Assembly: GCA_003635315.1 (NCBI GenBank) | Contig: PYJD01000045.1 | Location: 1 to 64,000 of the forward strand | Length of the DNA: 64,000 bases | From: Candidatus Poribacteria bacterium | Lineage (GTDB): Bacteria; Poribacteria; WGA-4E; WGA-3G | Reading direction: 5' to 3' | In this document: piece by piece, positions 18,249-26,687 of the stretch | How positions within the stretch are numbered: the stretch's first letter is position 1 | How the letters are laid out: every line of letters begins with the position of its first letter | The notes under the pieces: generated by a model | Told to the model about the DNA's origin: nothing | The model's database searches: none | The model's input: only the letters and a program-made list of their open reading frames with translations | Program-made: the position numbers and the translations under genes

Positions 18249-19250
18249 TTATGTTATATTTGCGCGAAGGTTTGACTGTTCTAACACTATAGGGTTAATC
18301 ACTGTATCTGGAAGTTGACCGGATAATACTTGAACTACACATTTTGCAGCAGAAACCTGTAATTCATGTATTGATTCCTCAGATATGAATGCTGCATGGG
18401 GAGTTATCACAACATTGCTCATATATAGGAGTGGTTCATCTATATACGGGGGTTCTGCTTCCAATACATCAATACCTGCACCAGCAATTTCTCCGGTTTT
18501 TAAGGCTTTTTCCAGTGCTCCTGAATCAACAATTCCTCCACGAGCAGTATTAATGAGGTATGCAGTATTCTTCATCTGAATAAATTCCTGAATTTTAAAC
18601 ATATGATGGGTATCATGGGTTAAGGGTGCATGTATCGTGATTATATCCGATTCACTCAGAAGTGTTTCGAACGGGACCATTACCAGTCCATCGTTTTCTA
18701 TCACTCCCTTTGCAGTACTTGGAGAATAGATTATGACTTCAAGTCCAAAAGCTTTAGCTTTATGAATTACTGATTTTGCAATGTTTCCATATCCAATTAC
18801 CCCTAATGTTTTACCTCGCAATCGATACATCTTTTCGCCTATGGTCGAATCCCATTTACCTGATCTGACAGATCTATTATAGCGCGAGACTTTTCTGATA
18901 CAACTCAGCATAAGGGCAATAGTATGATCAGATACCTCATCTACACAGTAGGTTGGTACATTCGTTACAATTATCCCTTGTTCAGTAGCTGTCTCCACAT
19001 TTATGTTATCAACACCTATACCATATCTGGAAATAATCTGACATTTCTCGGCAGTATTAATTACGTTACCCTGAACAGGTTTCCAACAGGTAAGAATGGC
19101 ATCAACCATTGGGGCGATTTTAAGTAATTCAGATTCTGATCCAGATTCAGCAATAATTATTTCACCACCAATTTTAGAAATTTCTTCTCGTTCTGGTTCA
19201 ATTGATGACCAGGCATAATCAGTTATTAGTACTTTAAATTCTTTAGGCAT
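18249..19250 (-). CDS. D-isomer-specific 2-hydroxyacid dehydrogenase
   Basis: A 333-residue NAD-dependent dehydrogenase of the phosphoglycerate dehydrogenase/C-terminal-binding-protein group. The nucleotide fold is LGVIGYGNIAKSVIHKA. The catalytic Arg is in INTARGGIVDSGAL, the Glu in AGIDVLEAEPP and the His in VVITPHAAFIS. It lacks the ACT domain of full SerA. The preceding FAD-linked oxidase reads in the same direction, which fits an alpha-hydroxy acid metabolism pair, but the gap between them is 266 bp and co-transcription is uncertain. Substrate unknown. Confidence 0.87.
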   Translation of the reverse strand: MPKEFKVLITDYAWSSIEPEREEISKIGGEIIIAESGSESELLKIAPMVDAILTCWKPVQGNVINTAEKCQIISRYGIGVDNINVETATEQGIIVTNVPTYCVDEVSDHTIALMLSCIRKVSRYNRSVRSGKWDSTIGEKMYRLRGKTLGVIGYGNIAKSVIHKAKAFGLEVIIYSPSTAKGVIENDGLVMVPFETLLSESDIITIHAPLTHDTHHMFKIQEFIQMKNTAYLINTARGGIVDSGALEKALKTGEIAGAGIDVLEAEPPYIDEPLLYMSNVVITPHAAFISEESIHELQVSAAKCVVQVLSGQLPDTVINPIVLEQSNLRANIT

Positions 19251-19430
19251 TTTATATTCTCTAATAGTAAAAAGCTATATGTTTTACTATGATTTGTATA
19301 GTATCCATTTTAATTGTTATGTTTTTAATCTGAGTTAAGTTGTTCTACAGTAATGAATATATGAAAATATTTTAATTGATAATCTATTCCAACTATCAAA
19401 TTCTGATTTTCATGCTTGAAATTATGATCT

Positions 19431-19455
19431 GAGTAGATATGTAGTATATCTACTC
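19431..19455. other. Perfect 10-bp dyad in the 19251-19516 gap
   Basis: GAGTAGATAT and its exact complement ATATCTACTC flank a 5-base loop. It lies 62 bases beyond the stop of the leftward FAD-oxidase gene. No run of T follows on either strand, so it could be an operator-like site or a weak terminator. Nothing else stands out in the 266-bp gap. Confidence 0.45.
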
Positions 19456-19516
19456 AATAATTATGTTTCCATTCAATTATAACCTCCCCAATAAAATAGA
19501 TTGACTACCATGGTAA

Positions 19517-20899
19517 TTAAGTTATCACTTTACCAGGATTCATTAGATTATATGGATCTATTGCTTGTTTGATCGTTCGCATGAGGCTTATTCCCTGTTC
19601 ATGCTCCTTATATAATGCCTCACGTTTTCCTAATCCAATACCATGTTCACCTGTACATGTTCCTTCCATCATTAAAGCAATTTCAACAATTTGGGAACTC
19701 AGACTACGTGCTTCCACCAACTCATCCTTATTTCCCATCTCAAGGGGGAATACAACATGGAAATTTCCATCTCCAACATGACCTAAAATAGTATATAATA
19801 ACTTAGACCTACTTAATAAATCTTTTGTTTTTGAAATACATGATGCCAGATTGGAGATTGGAACACATACATCAGTTACATATCCTACAGCTCCACGACG
19901 TAAATTGAGGCATGCATAAAAACAATCGTATCGTGCTTGCCATAGTTGGTCTCGTTCTTTTTCATCAGTTGCCCAACGAAAGTCTTTTCCTCCTTGAGAT
20001 ACTACTATTTCTCTCACTGATTTTGAATCCTCTTCAACACTGTGAATGGATCCATGAAATTCAAGAAAGAGAGTCGGAGCAATATCATAATCTAAACCTG
20101 AGTATTCATTAACTGCCTTCATCTGATTTTCATCTAATAACTCAATACGGGCGAGATGAATACCTACACTATTTACTTTTATGACAGTATTTACTGCATC
20201 CTCTATGGTTGTAAATGAACAAACTGCAGCCGCCACAGATTCTGGTTGGGTAACTAATTTAACAGTAATTTCAGTAATTATACCTAACGTTCCTTCAGAA
20301 CCAATGAACAGACGCGTAAGATCATAACCGGCAGATGATTTCGGTGCCCTTCCACCAGTTTTAACAATCGTCCCATCAGGTGTAATTATAGTCAAACCGA
20401 GTATATTGTCCGCCATCGTACCATATGAAACAGAACTTGTTCCTGAGGCACGTGTTGCAGCCATACCTCCAAGGGATGCATCCGCACCAGGATCAACTGG
20501 AAAATAGAGTTGCGATCCAATTTCTGTCAAATATTCATTTAAATAAAGCCGAGTTACACCTGCTTGTACAGTCGCATCTTTATCATCCTGACCCACACGG
20601 AGAATATCATTCATCTCCATTAAAGATATACATAGAATGTCATCAGTTGAAGTGGTTCCACCTTCTACACCTGTACCTGTCCCGTAAGGTATAATCGGAA
20701 TTTTATACTCTAAACAGACTTTTACAATATCGGATACTTCTTTATTTTTCTTTGGAAACGCAACTGCAAACGGTGGTTCTCCAACATGGTATGAGGCATC
20801 CTTAGCATGAAATTCACGTATGGTGGAGTTCGTAGTAAATCTTTCTCCAAGTATAAACTTAAACTTTCTATGTATATGTTCTGTATCATTGGAATTCAT
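19517..20899 (-). CDS. FAD-linked oxidase, D-lactate dehydrogenase/GlcD type
   Basis: A 460-residue flavoprotein oxidising a 2-hydroxy acid (D-lactate or glycolate family). The N-terminal FAD-binding-4 (PCMH) domain shows IIPYGTGTGVEGGTTSTDDI, shown in part as PYGTGTGVEGG, then FPVDPGADASLGGMAATRASG (in part: DPGADASLGGM) and LFIGSEGTLGIITEITVKL (in part: GSEGTLGIITE). The C-terminal FAD-oxidase domain has ILGHVGDGNFHVVFP and CTGEHGIGLGKREAL with the metal or substrate histidines. It carries no Fe-S domain, so it resembles the cytochrome-linked D-lactate dehydrogenases. The ATG start fits the family start. Confidence 0.88.
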   Translation of the reverse strand: MNSNDTEHIHRKFKFILGERFTTNSTIREFHAKDASYHVGEPPFAVAFPKKNKEVSDIVKVCLEYKIPIIPYGTGTGVEGGTTSTDDILCISLMEMNDILRVGQDDKDATVQAGVTRLYLNEYLTEIGSQLYFPVDPGADASLGGMAATRASGTSSVSYGTMADNILGLTIITPDGTIVKTGGRAPKSSAGYDLTRLFIGSEGTLGIITEITVKLVTQPESVAAAVCSFTTIEDAVNTVIKVNSVGIHLARIELLDENQMKAVNEYSGLDYDIAPTLFLEFHGSIHSVEEDSKSVREIVVSQGGKDFRWATDEKERDQLWQARYDCFYACLNLRRGAVGYVTDVCVPISNLASCISKTKDLLSRSKLLYTILGHVGDGNFHVVFPLEMGNKDELVEARSLSSQIVEIALMMEGTCTGEHGIGLGKREALYKEHEQGISLMRTIKQAIDPYNLMNPGKVIT

Positions 20900-21067
20900 A
20901 TAAATGATATTTTAGCATGATTATATTGTTGAAACAAGCACAAAGAAATCAAAATAGGTTTAGACAGTATCCAATCCAATTATTTTCTTGAGTCAAGACC
21001 TATATGACTATCCTATACTTTTAAAGTCCATAAAACGAAAGAAATTCAACTCAGGTTTATTTTGTTT

Positions 21068-21559
21068 TCAATATTTACGTCGTAATTTATTATTGAATTC
21101 CATCAAAGCATTTACATAAGCTTTAGTCGATTTGTGTAAGTGTTTAACTCTCTCTTCAGGAATCGGTCCTTTATCCTCTACAACACACAAGTCAGATATG
21201 ATGCGGACACCAACATATTTGACATTATTAATCGCACAGACATCCACAATAGCCGATGACTCCCATTTAACTGCGATGGATCTGCTCTTTTTGGCAAGTC
21301 AATCCCTCGCTTCACGATTAAGGTATCAACTAAACCACCAGCAAATCCAAACTCAAAGAAGATATCTACCTGATACATGTCTATTGTCATTTGACACATT
21401 GACACAACCGTACTTTACCCATGCCAGATTGCATAACAACCCCTTTCTTGTCTCCATCAACCCTTCAAACTGAAGTCTACTGTTCCAATCAACTGAACCA
21501 CAGACATCATGTCCCAAGACCTTGAGAATTGCTAAGGTTTCATCGGCGTAAGCCGTCAT
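21068..21559 (-). pseudogene. Frameshifted nucleosidase/nucleoside phosphorylase-family pseudogene
   Basis: Reading the minus strand in successive frames recovers pieces of one PNP/UDP-1-family protein. First comes VMQSGMGKV (usually SG-GKVNAA), then MTIDMYQVDIFFEFGFAGGLVDTL (in part: FEFGFAGGLVDTL), then AVKWESSAIVDVCAINN followed by GVRIISDL, and the final stop at 21070-21068. At least two frame changes separate the pieces, and the N-terminal nucleotide-binding start is not recognisable. The W-E-S-S-A-I and GFAGGL signatures point to a 5'-methylthioadenosine/S-adenosylhomocysteine nucleosidase-like enzyme. The gene is therefore dead unless sequence errors are involved. The plus-strand ORF at 21132-21473 is only its antisense shadow. 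Confidence 0.75.
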
Positions 21560-21797
21560 AATGCAGAGTTTTATATTCCCAAATTTTACCCCTTAGTGTG
21601 TTTTTGTGTTTTTTACATAGTTTTTAATGAAAATGATAATAGAACTCCAAAATCTTGTGATATATTCTTCCAGTTTGAGTGATAGAGATGTACAAACATG
21701 ATGAAGTATGTGTATAAAAAGAAGCAACAAAGGTAATAGTAGGTAAAATAAATTGAAGAAATATTAAAGTTCAATCATCACATTTTGTGTAAAACAG

Positions 21798-21826
21798 TTG
21801 ACATATGAGTAAACAAGTGTTACAAT
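21798..21826 (+). promoter_or_regulatory. Orphan near-consensus promoter in the decayed island
   Basis: TTGACA at 21798-21803 and TACAAT at 21821-21826 with a 17-base spacer. No recognisable gene follows, only a 44-codon ORF from 21877 and AT-rich hairpins. It may express a small RNA or be left from a lost gene. Confidence 0.55.
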
Positions 21827-21876
21827 AACATATAGAGAATAATATTTATACTAATACCTACTAAAGTAAAATCTTT

Positions 21877-22011
21877 ATGAGTAAAGAAAATACATACATA
21901 GTTTACAAATATCAAATAATATCGCCCATCTTAATGGAGAATTTAGTGTTAAGCATTCCATCAAGAACACTTTTTTATTTTTTTTTGCCAATTTTCGTAA
22001 GTTGTCTGTAA
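21877..22011 (+). other. Possible 44-codon ORF, perhaps a transposase N-terminal remnant
   Basis: The ORF starts 51 bases after the promoter at 21798-21826. Its early residues YIVYKYQIISPILMEN faintly recall the start of DDE/rve transposases, where an R-Y-x-x-I-x-P-L-L pattern is common. The second half is a T-rich tract (LFYFFLPIF) and looks non-coding. There is no clear ribosome site. I treat it as a remnant or a chance ORF. Confidence 0.25.
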
Positions 22012-22063
22012 ACCTATATGGATACTTACCTAACAGCGACTATACTAAAATTGGTATGACAGA

Positions 22064-22089
22064 AAAAAGTTACGATTTCATAACTTTTT
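22064..22089. terminator. AT-rich bidirectional terminator-like hairpin
   Basis: AAAAAGTTA and TAACTTTTT form a perfect 9-bp stem around an 8-base loop. The A/T arms provide a T-tract in either direction but the stem is weak in G+C. Confidence 0.4.
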
Positions 22090-22112
22090 ACATATAAAGT
22101 GGAGACACTCTA

Positions 22113-22217
22113 ATGAATATACAATACATTCAGAATAATATAAAAAACAAAAACGGTATAACTATCAAAATCTATAATGGATATTCATCAGAAAAGGAAA
22201 AGTTAGAGACTATCTGA
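22113..22217 (+). other. Possible 34-codon ORF
   Basis: ATG 22113 follows GGAGA by about 7 bases, and the frame closes with TGA at 22215-22217, shortly before a terminator-like hairpin. The peptide is charged and AT-biased (ends SSEKEKLETI). No family was recognised; the ribosome site and the downstream hairpin are the only support. Confidence 0.25.
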
Positions 22218-22252
22218 CTCAAAATTCTGAATTTTTAAAATTCTAAAAAAAT

Positions 22253-22294
22253 ACGCCTGAACACAAACTGTGACAGGGCGGACGGCGTTTTTTT
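22253..22294 (+). terminator. Terminator-like hairpin with T run
   Basis: ACGCC (22253-22257) pairs with GGCGT (22284-22288) and is flanked by an A run on the left and seven T on the right. Inside it, CGCCTG can alternatively pair with CAGGGCG. The G+C-rich core stands out in otherwise extremely AT-rich DNA. It would end a rightward transcript from the promoter at 21798. Confidence 0.5.
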
Positions 22295-22867
22295 AAAGTT
22301 ACAAAATGTAGGAAAATGTGTAACATATTAAACATGAAAAGAATAATTATATTACTAATGTTATTTGATCAGTCCGACAATATACAATTGCAAAATAAAA
22401 GTAATAATCACCAACAATATATTAACATATGTGAAAATTCAGTGCAAAACAGAAATAACACAAAAGAGATAAAATTCATAATTTTACTTTCTTCTATCTA
22501 AATGACTATAAAACCAGTCTAGTACTGGGATTACAGCCTTAATTTCACCTAATATTAATGACACACGATGTGACAAAAAGTGTAACATTTACCCGTTTTT
22601 CTACATCTTTTACACTTATGAATCAATCCACTTGAAAGGAGAATAACACATAAAATAAATTAACGTTATAGTAATTAATTCTACATCTCTGAAAGTATAA
22701 CGGTTGTAAAATTCCTTATTTTTTCCTTCAAAGAATAATGACATACAAAGACTTTGAGATAGAGTATATCAGATATGGTGTGACTTCTCATTCCATTTCT
22801 GATAAATAATGAATTTGCAGCAGATAATATTGACAATTGATTACTTCTACTCGGACAAACGAAACTT

Positions 22868-22896
22868 TTGACCTCCATATCAAATTATGTTATCCT
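22868..22896 (+). promoter_or_regulatory. Promoter-like sequence before the truncated Rpn gene
   Basis: TTGACC (22868-22873), 17 bases, then TATCCT (22891-22896). The layout, followed by an AT tract and AGTAGGA, resembles the region upstream of the full-length Rpn gene at 47233. Confidence 0.45.
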
Positions 22897-22927
22897 ATAC
22901 TATAAATACAATATAGTAGGAGATAAG

Positions 22928-23364
22928 TTGCAGTCAGATAGTAAAATAGAAGATTTAGAAGAGATACGCACATTATTTAAGCAGCACTTACACATTTGGA
23001 GTCGTTGGCATCTGATAATCCTGAACTACACAACCATGCACTACTATATTTATATTTTCTTGTGTTTTTTAGACGTTCTGAAGCGGAACAAGTACAACTG
23101 AGACAACTTATACGATCTCAAACTCATGATAAGGAGGTGGAAAATATCATCATGACTGGTGCAGAAGCTCTTATCCAACAAGGTGAAAAGCGTGGCGAGA
23201 TTCAAGCTAAACGAGAGTTTCTCTTGAAACTACTTAACCTACGTATTGGTGCTGTTCCTGACCGGGTTATTCAAAGAATCTCAAGAATTAGGAGTCATTC
23301 TCGTCTTGACACTCTTTTAGAACAGTTGGCAACCGCAGAAAAAATTGATGATATTGAGTGGTAG
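22928..23364 (+). pseudogene. Rpn-family nuclease/transposase gene with the catalytic part deleted and a frameshift
   Basis: A TTG at 22928 with TAGGAGA 5 bases upstream opens a frame reading EDLEEIRTLFKQHLH. The homologous continuation then lies in another frame from about 22990: LESLASDNPELHNHALLYLY, then DKEVENIIMTGAEALIQQGEKRG (in part: DKEVENIIMTGAEAL), ending at 23364. This continuation matches the last third of the full-length protein at 47233-48315 (shared LFRR/FFRR, DKEVEN, a G-E/G-K-rich linker, LDTL or LDTI and a terminal DDI). The nuclease core (about 230 residues) is absent, so the product cannot be active even if the frameshift is bypassed. Confidence 0.7.
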
Positions 23365-23573
23365 TAAGGATACTCTGTATGGTTGAAGTTAGTAATTATT
23401 GAAAAATTGAATGGTTCTGCACTTTTTAAGGTGTAACCGGAATAAAGGGTATTATTACGAAGTGATATACTATCTAATAACATTGTCTTCAGTGAATTCT
23501 ATGTATTACTAAACACCATAAAATATTGTCTGAATCATTATACAAAAAAGGTATATTAGGAAGATAGTTTGAT

Positions 23574-24401
23574 ATGCAATTAAGCAAAGAACAACTCTCA
23601 AATTTTAGAGAAGACGGATACCTCGCTATTGATGGTTTTTTTACTCCTGAAGAAGCCAAAGTATTACGGATTGAATTGGAGCGAATCTACAATAAAGAAT
23701 TAGAACAGGGAACTGGTATAAATTGTGCTGTTCAAGATGATGGTACAAAACGAGATAATGATGGTGAACGTCAGAACCTCCAAGTAATACCACTCAACAA
23801 CCGTAGCGATCTTCATAAAGGTTTACCCTTCCATCCCAAAGTTGTATCTGTAGTAAAGCAACTTATCGGTGATGAATTTATGCTGGAATTGGATCAGGCA
23901 TTTTGGAAACCACCAAAGGTTGGAGTCGGAACAAGTTGGCATCAAGATAATGCATACTTCAAAATCGAAGATCCATTGCGTGGAACCGCTATGTGGATTG
24001 CAATCCATGATGCAAATATTGAAAATGGATGTATTCATGTAATACCTGGAAGTCATCGTGAAACCTATGAACACTATCGTGACCCGTTAAGTGACCACCA
24101 TATACGGTGTGATCCTCCTGAAGAACGGGCTGTACCTATAGAATTGAAAGCAGGAGGTGTTCTTTTTTTCTGTTATGGTTGTGCCCACTGTACAAAATCA
24201 AATCTCTCTGATAAAGAAAGGGCAGGGGTTGCTCTCCATTTCTTACATAATGACTTTGGTGGAAAAGATATATGGGAACGAAATAATGCTACTAAACCGA
24301 TGATTTTAGGACCATTGGCTACTGGAGGAGAAAAGGAATTTGGTCAGAAATTCGAAGGTAGATGGCATGAATTGATGGATAGTGTTCTTACATCATTATA
24401 A
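23574..24401 (+). CDS. Phytanoyl-CoA dioxygenase (PhyH) family protein
   Basis: A 275-residue Fe(II)/2-oxoglutarate-dependent oxygenase. The iron triad is H123 and D125 (SWHQDNAYF) plus H205 (YGCAHCTKSN), and the 2-oxoglutarate-binding Arg is R216 in KERAGVALHF. The N-terminus FREDGYLAIDGFFTPEEA is the usual PhyH opening. The family hydroxylates very diverse substrates, so none is assigned. The second PhyH protein in this window (44790-45626) is only distantly similar. The gene stands alone, with about 210 bp upstream and 324 bp downstream that are free of genes. Confidence 0.87.
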   Translation: MQLSKEQLSNFREDGYLAIDGFFTPEEAKVLRIELERIYNKELEQGTGINCAVQDDGTKRDNDGERQNLQVIPLNNRSDLHKGLPFHPKVVSVVKQLIGDEFMLELDQAFWKPPKVGVGTSWHQDNAYFKIEDPLRGTAMWIAIHDANIENGCIHVIPGSHRETYEHYRDPLSDHHIRCDPPEERAVPIELKAGGVLFFCYGCAHCTKSNLSDKERAGVALHFLHNDFGGKDIWERNNATKPMILGPLATGGEKEFGQKFEGRWHELMDSVLTSL

Positions 24402-24725
24402 TTTATCATGAGCTTGAAGTAAGAGATATACAACTAAATTAGGCTGATAAATTCTATTGTTTTATTTTAACGGAACATATAAAATTTGAATAAGATAGAT
24501 ATTCTGATATATTATCTTTCTTGATTGTAAATGAGAATACTGTTAGTATACATATACTCATTATTTTTAATGTCCTATATAATTAAGAACTGACAGTTCA
24601 ACTTAGGATTATAAGGTGGAGAATACAAACATAGGTTGATTTGTAGTTCTTTACTCACTACTATAAATATTACGATCGATTGTTTATTCTAATTTCAATA
24701 TTCTATAATTTGGAGGTATATCCAA
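24402..24725. other. Intergenic region
   Basis: This 324-bp AT-rich stretch holds a short dyad (AACTGACAGTT near 24590) and, at its right end, the GGAGG ribosome site of the LamG gene. No gene, tRNA or clear promoter was seen. Confidence 0.4.
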
Positions 24726-25514
24726 ATGTTCTGGTATAAAAAATTGACAATATTATCCATCTTAATGTTACTAACAGTCGGATATATTAAAGCAGAACTC
24801 ACAGATGATTTAGTTCTATATTTTACTTTTGATGATGTGAGTGGCAAAACTATAAAGGATAGTTCAGGAAATGGACTTGATGCCAACATTATTGCTAACA
24901 CAGAGATAGTAAAAGGTAAAATTGGTGATGCCATCAAGATTACAAAGGAAGGTGCTGATTGTGTAAATGTTCCTGCTGATGACAAACTAAAAATCAGCGG
25001 TGAGATAACTATGGCAGCTTGGGTGTGGATGGAAGCATGGAATAACAATTCACAATGGTTCGACAAGAACTGTCATAACGGCGGTGAACACACTTCCTAT
25101 GGGATCGGGGTATTTGGTGATGGGAACAGTTTCAATATGTTCTTAGGTTCAGATGCCAATCGTCAAACATTGAATAAACCACATGCCTTAAAAGCAAAAA
25201 CATGGCACCACGTCGTTGGCGTCTATGATGGAAATGCCATGTTAGTTTATGTGGATGGAGATGTTGCCGTTGAAGAGAGTAAGAAGTTCAATTTTACGGG
25301 AACTAATGATCAAGATCTACGGATCGGTTGTTCAAAAGATAGACCTCAATATACTTTTGAAAACGGTATGATTGATGAAGCAGCTGTTTGGAGTCGCGCA
25401 CTAAGTGCGGATGAAATTAGCGTAGTGATGAGTGGTGATGTTCTTGATGTATCTGCAAAAAATAAAACTACCACAACATGGGGTATGATTAAACAAAGAA
25501 CTGCTATTCAATAA
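24726..25514 (+). CDS. Secreted LamG/concanavalin-like lectin domain protein
   Basis: A 262-residue exported protein. The start ATG has GGAGG 8 bases upstream, and residues 1-23 form a signal peptide ending around IKA. The jelly-roll LamG domain runs from DLVLYFTFDD to MIDEAAVWSRALSADEI, with typical blocks DSSGNGLDAN, TMAAWVWMEAW, TWHHVVGVYDGNAMLVYVDG (in part: TWHHVVGVYDG) and LRIGCSKDR. This fold binds carbohydrates or other ligands, often at the cell surface. After it comes a short tail, VSAKNKTTTTWGMIKQR, which I recall at the end of many LamG proteins of one lineage and which may be a sorting or anchoring signal. It is followed by a strong terminator, so it is a single-gene transcript. 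Confidence 0.85.
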   Translation: MFWYKKLTILSILMLLTVGYIKAELTDDLVLYFTFDDVSGKTIKDSSGNGLDANIIANTEIVKGKIGDAIKITKEGADCVNVPADDKLKISGEITMAAWVWMEAWNNNSQWFDKNCHNGGEHTSYGIGVFGDGNSFNMFLGSDANRQTLNKPHALKAKTWHHVVGVYDGNAMLVYVDGDVAVEESKKFNFTGTNDQDLRIGCSKDRPQYTFENGMIDEAAVWSRALSADEISVVMSGDVLDVSAKNKTTTTWGMIKQRTAIQ

Positions 25515-25538
25515 TAATTCCTCCATTCGCTTTACTGC

Positions 25539-25585
25539 ACAGGTGTCATTCATGCATTTGCATAATAGACACCTGTTCTTTCTTT
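25539..25585 (+). terminator. Rho-independent terminator after the LamG gene
   Basis: ACAGGTGTC (25539-25547) pairs perfectly with GACACCTGT (25568-25576). The loop contains a further ATGC/GCAT pairing, and the 3' side continues as TCTTTCTTTT. It separates the LamG gene from the downstream rightward group. Confidence 0.8.
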
Positions 25586-25620
25586 TACATATAAAGACTT
25601 ATATATATAAAGGATAAATA

Positions 25621-26670
25621 ATGGTTAAAATAGGTATTATCGGTATTGGTTTTATGGGAATGATTCATTATTATGGTATTCAACGTGGATCAGGGGCAGA
25701 GGTTGTTGCAATCTGTACACGTGATGAAAAAAAGCTTAATGGAGACTGGACAAGTATCCAAGGTAATTTTGGACCACGGGGTGGCATAGAAGATCTATCA
25801 AAAATTAGAAAATACAACGATATTGAGCAATTTCTTCAAGATGAAGACATAGACCTTGTGGATATCTGCTTACCCACCCACCTACACAAATCTGTTAGTC
25901 TCGCATCCTTAAATTCTGGAAAACACACGCTGGTTGAAAAACCTATCTCTATTGATATTGATGATGCTAATGAAATTGTTGATACTGCAAAGAAAGTAGG
26001 TAAAGAATTCATGGTGGCTCATGTACTCCCATTCTTTGCCGAATATTCTTATGCAAAAAATATTGTAGAAAGTGGAGAATTTGGTGATCTATTAGGTGGT
26101 CATTTTAAACGGATAATTTCTAAACCTGGAGCTTCAAGGGATCATGCAGCTATAGCAAGAAGTGGTGGTCCCGGCATTGACCTACATATTCACGATACAC
26201 ACTTTATTCAACTTTTATGTGGAGTTCCTGATGCGGTATTCTCCCAAGGTAGGATAGCCAGCGATCCTTTTGTAGATTTCTTAACAACACAATATATCTA
26301 TAATGATAAAGAACTTACAGTAAGTTGTTCATCTGGAGGTATATCACAAAGAGGGAGAGCTTTCTCTCACGGTTTTGAACTATTTTTAGAAAAAGCAACT
26401 TTATTATTCGATTTCTCTACACTTGCCGGTGAACCCTCTACTGCTGTTCCTTTGACACTCATAACTGAAGATGGAAATGTCGAAGAAGTAGATTTGGGAG
26501 AGGTTGATCCAGTTGATGCTTTTACTGCTGAAATACAATATGCAGTGGATGCCATTGCCAATAATGAAGAACCGACAGCATTATCAGGTATCGGTGCAAG
26601 GGACGCTCTACTTCTTTGCTATAAAGAGGCAGAGTCGGTTAGAACTGGTAAAATTGTACCGGTTCATTAG
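25621..26670 (+). CDS. Gfo/Idh/MocA-family oxidoreductase
   Basis: A 349-residue NAD(P)-dependent sugar or cyclitol oxidoreductase. The Rossmann start is VKIGIIGIGFMGMIHYYGI. Then come DLVDICLPTHLHKSVSL, the catalytic Lys in TLVEKPISIDIDDA (E-K-P motif) and a GPGIDLHIHDTHFI segment in which the usual G-G-x-x-x-D-x-G-x-H site reads GGPGIDLHIHDTH. The C-terminal alpha/beta domain is complete. It begins a tightly spaced rightward group (18-bp gap to the methyltransferase). The substrate is unknown; such genes are abundant in carbohydrate-specialist genomes. Confidence 0.88.
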   Translation: MVKIGIIGIGFMGMIHYYGIQRGSGAEVVAICTRDEKKLNGDWTSIQGNFGPRGGIEDLSKIRKYNDIEQFLQDEDIDLVDICLPTHLHKSVSLASLNSGKHTLVEKPISIDIDDANEIVDTAKKVGKEFMVAHVLPFFAEYSYAKNIVESGEFGDLLGGHFKRIISKPGASRDHAAIARSGGPGIDLHIHDTHFIQLLCGVPDAVFSQGRIASDPFVDFLTTQYIYNDKELTVSCSSGGISQRGRAFSHGFELFLEKATLLFDFSTLAGEPSTAVPLTLITEDGNVEEVDLGEVDPVDAFTAEIQYAVDAIANNEEPTALSGIGARDALLLCYKEAESVRTGKIVPVH

Positions 26671-26687
26671 ATTTCAGGATTTTCTTC

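Noticed and set aside
21132..21473. 113-codon plus-strand ORF
   Set aside because: It is antisense to the frameshifted nucleosidase gene, whose motifs read well on the minus strand.
22316..22501. 61-codon plus-strand ORF after the terminator-like hairpin
   Set aside because: Composition is dominated by AT-driven residues (Ile, Asn, Gln), there is no ribosome site or family resemblance, and it lies in extremely AT-rich DNA.
22681..22878. 65-codon minus-strand ORF upstream of the truncated Rpn gene
   Set aside because: No ribosome site and no protein-like pattern; it runs over the promoter region of the Rpn remnant.
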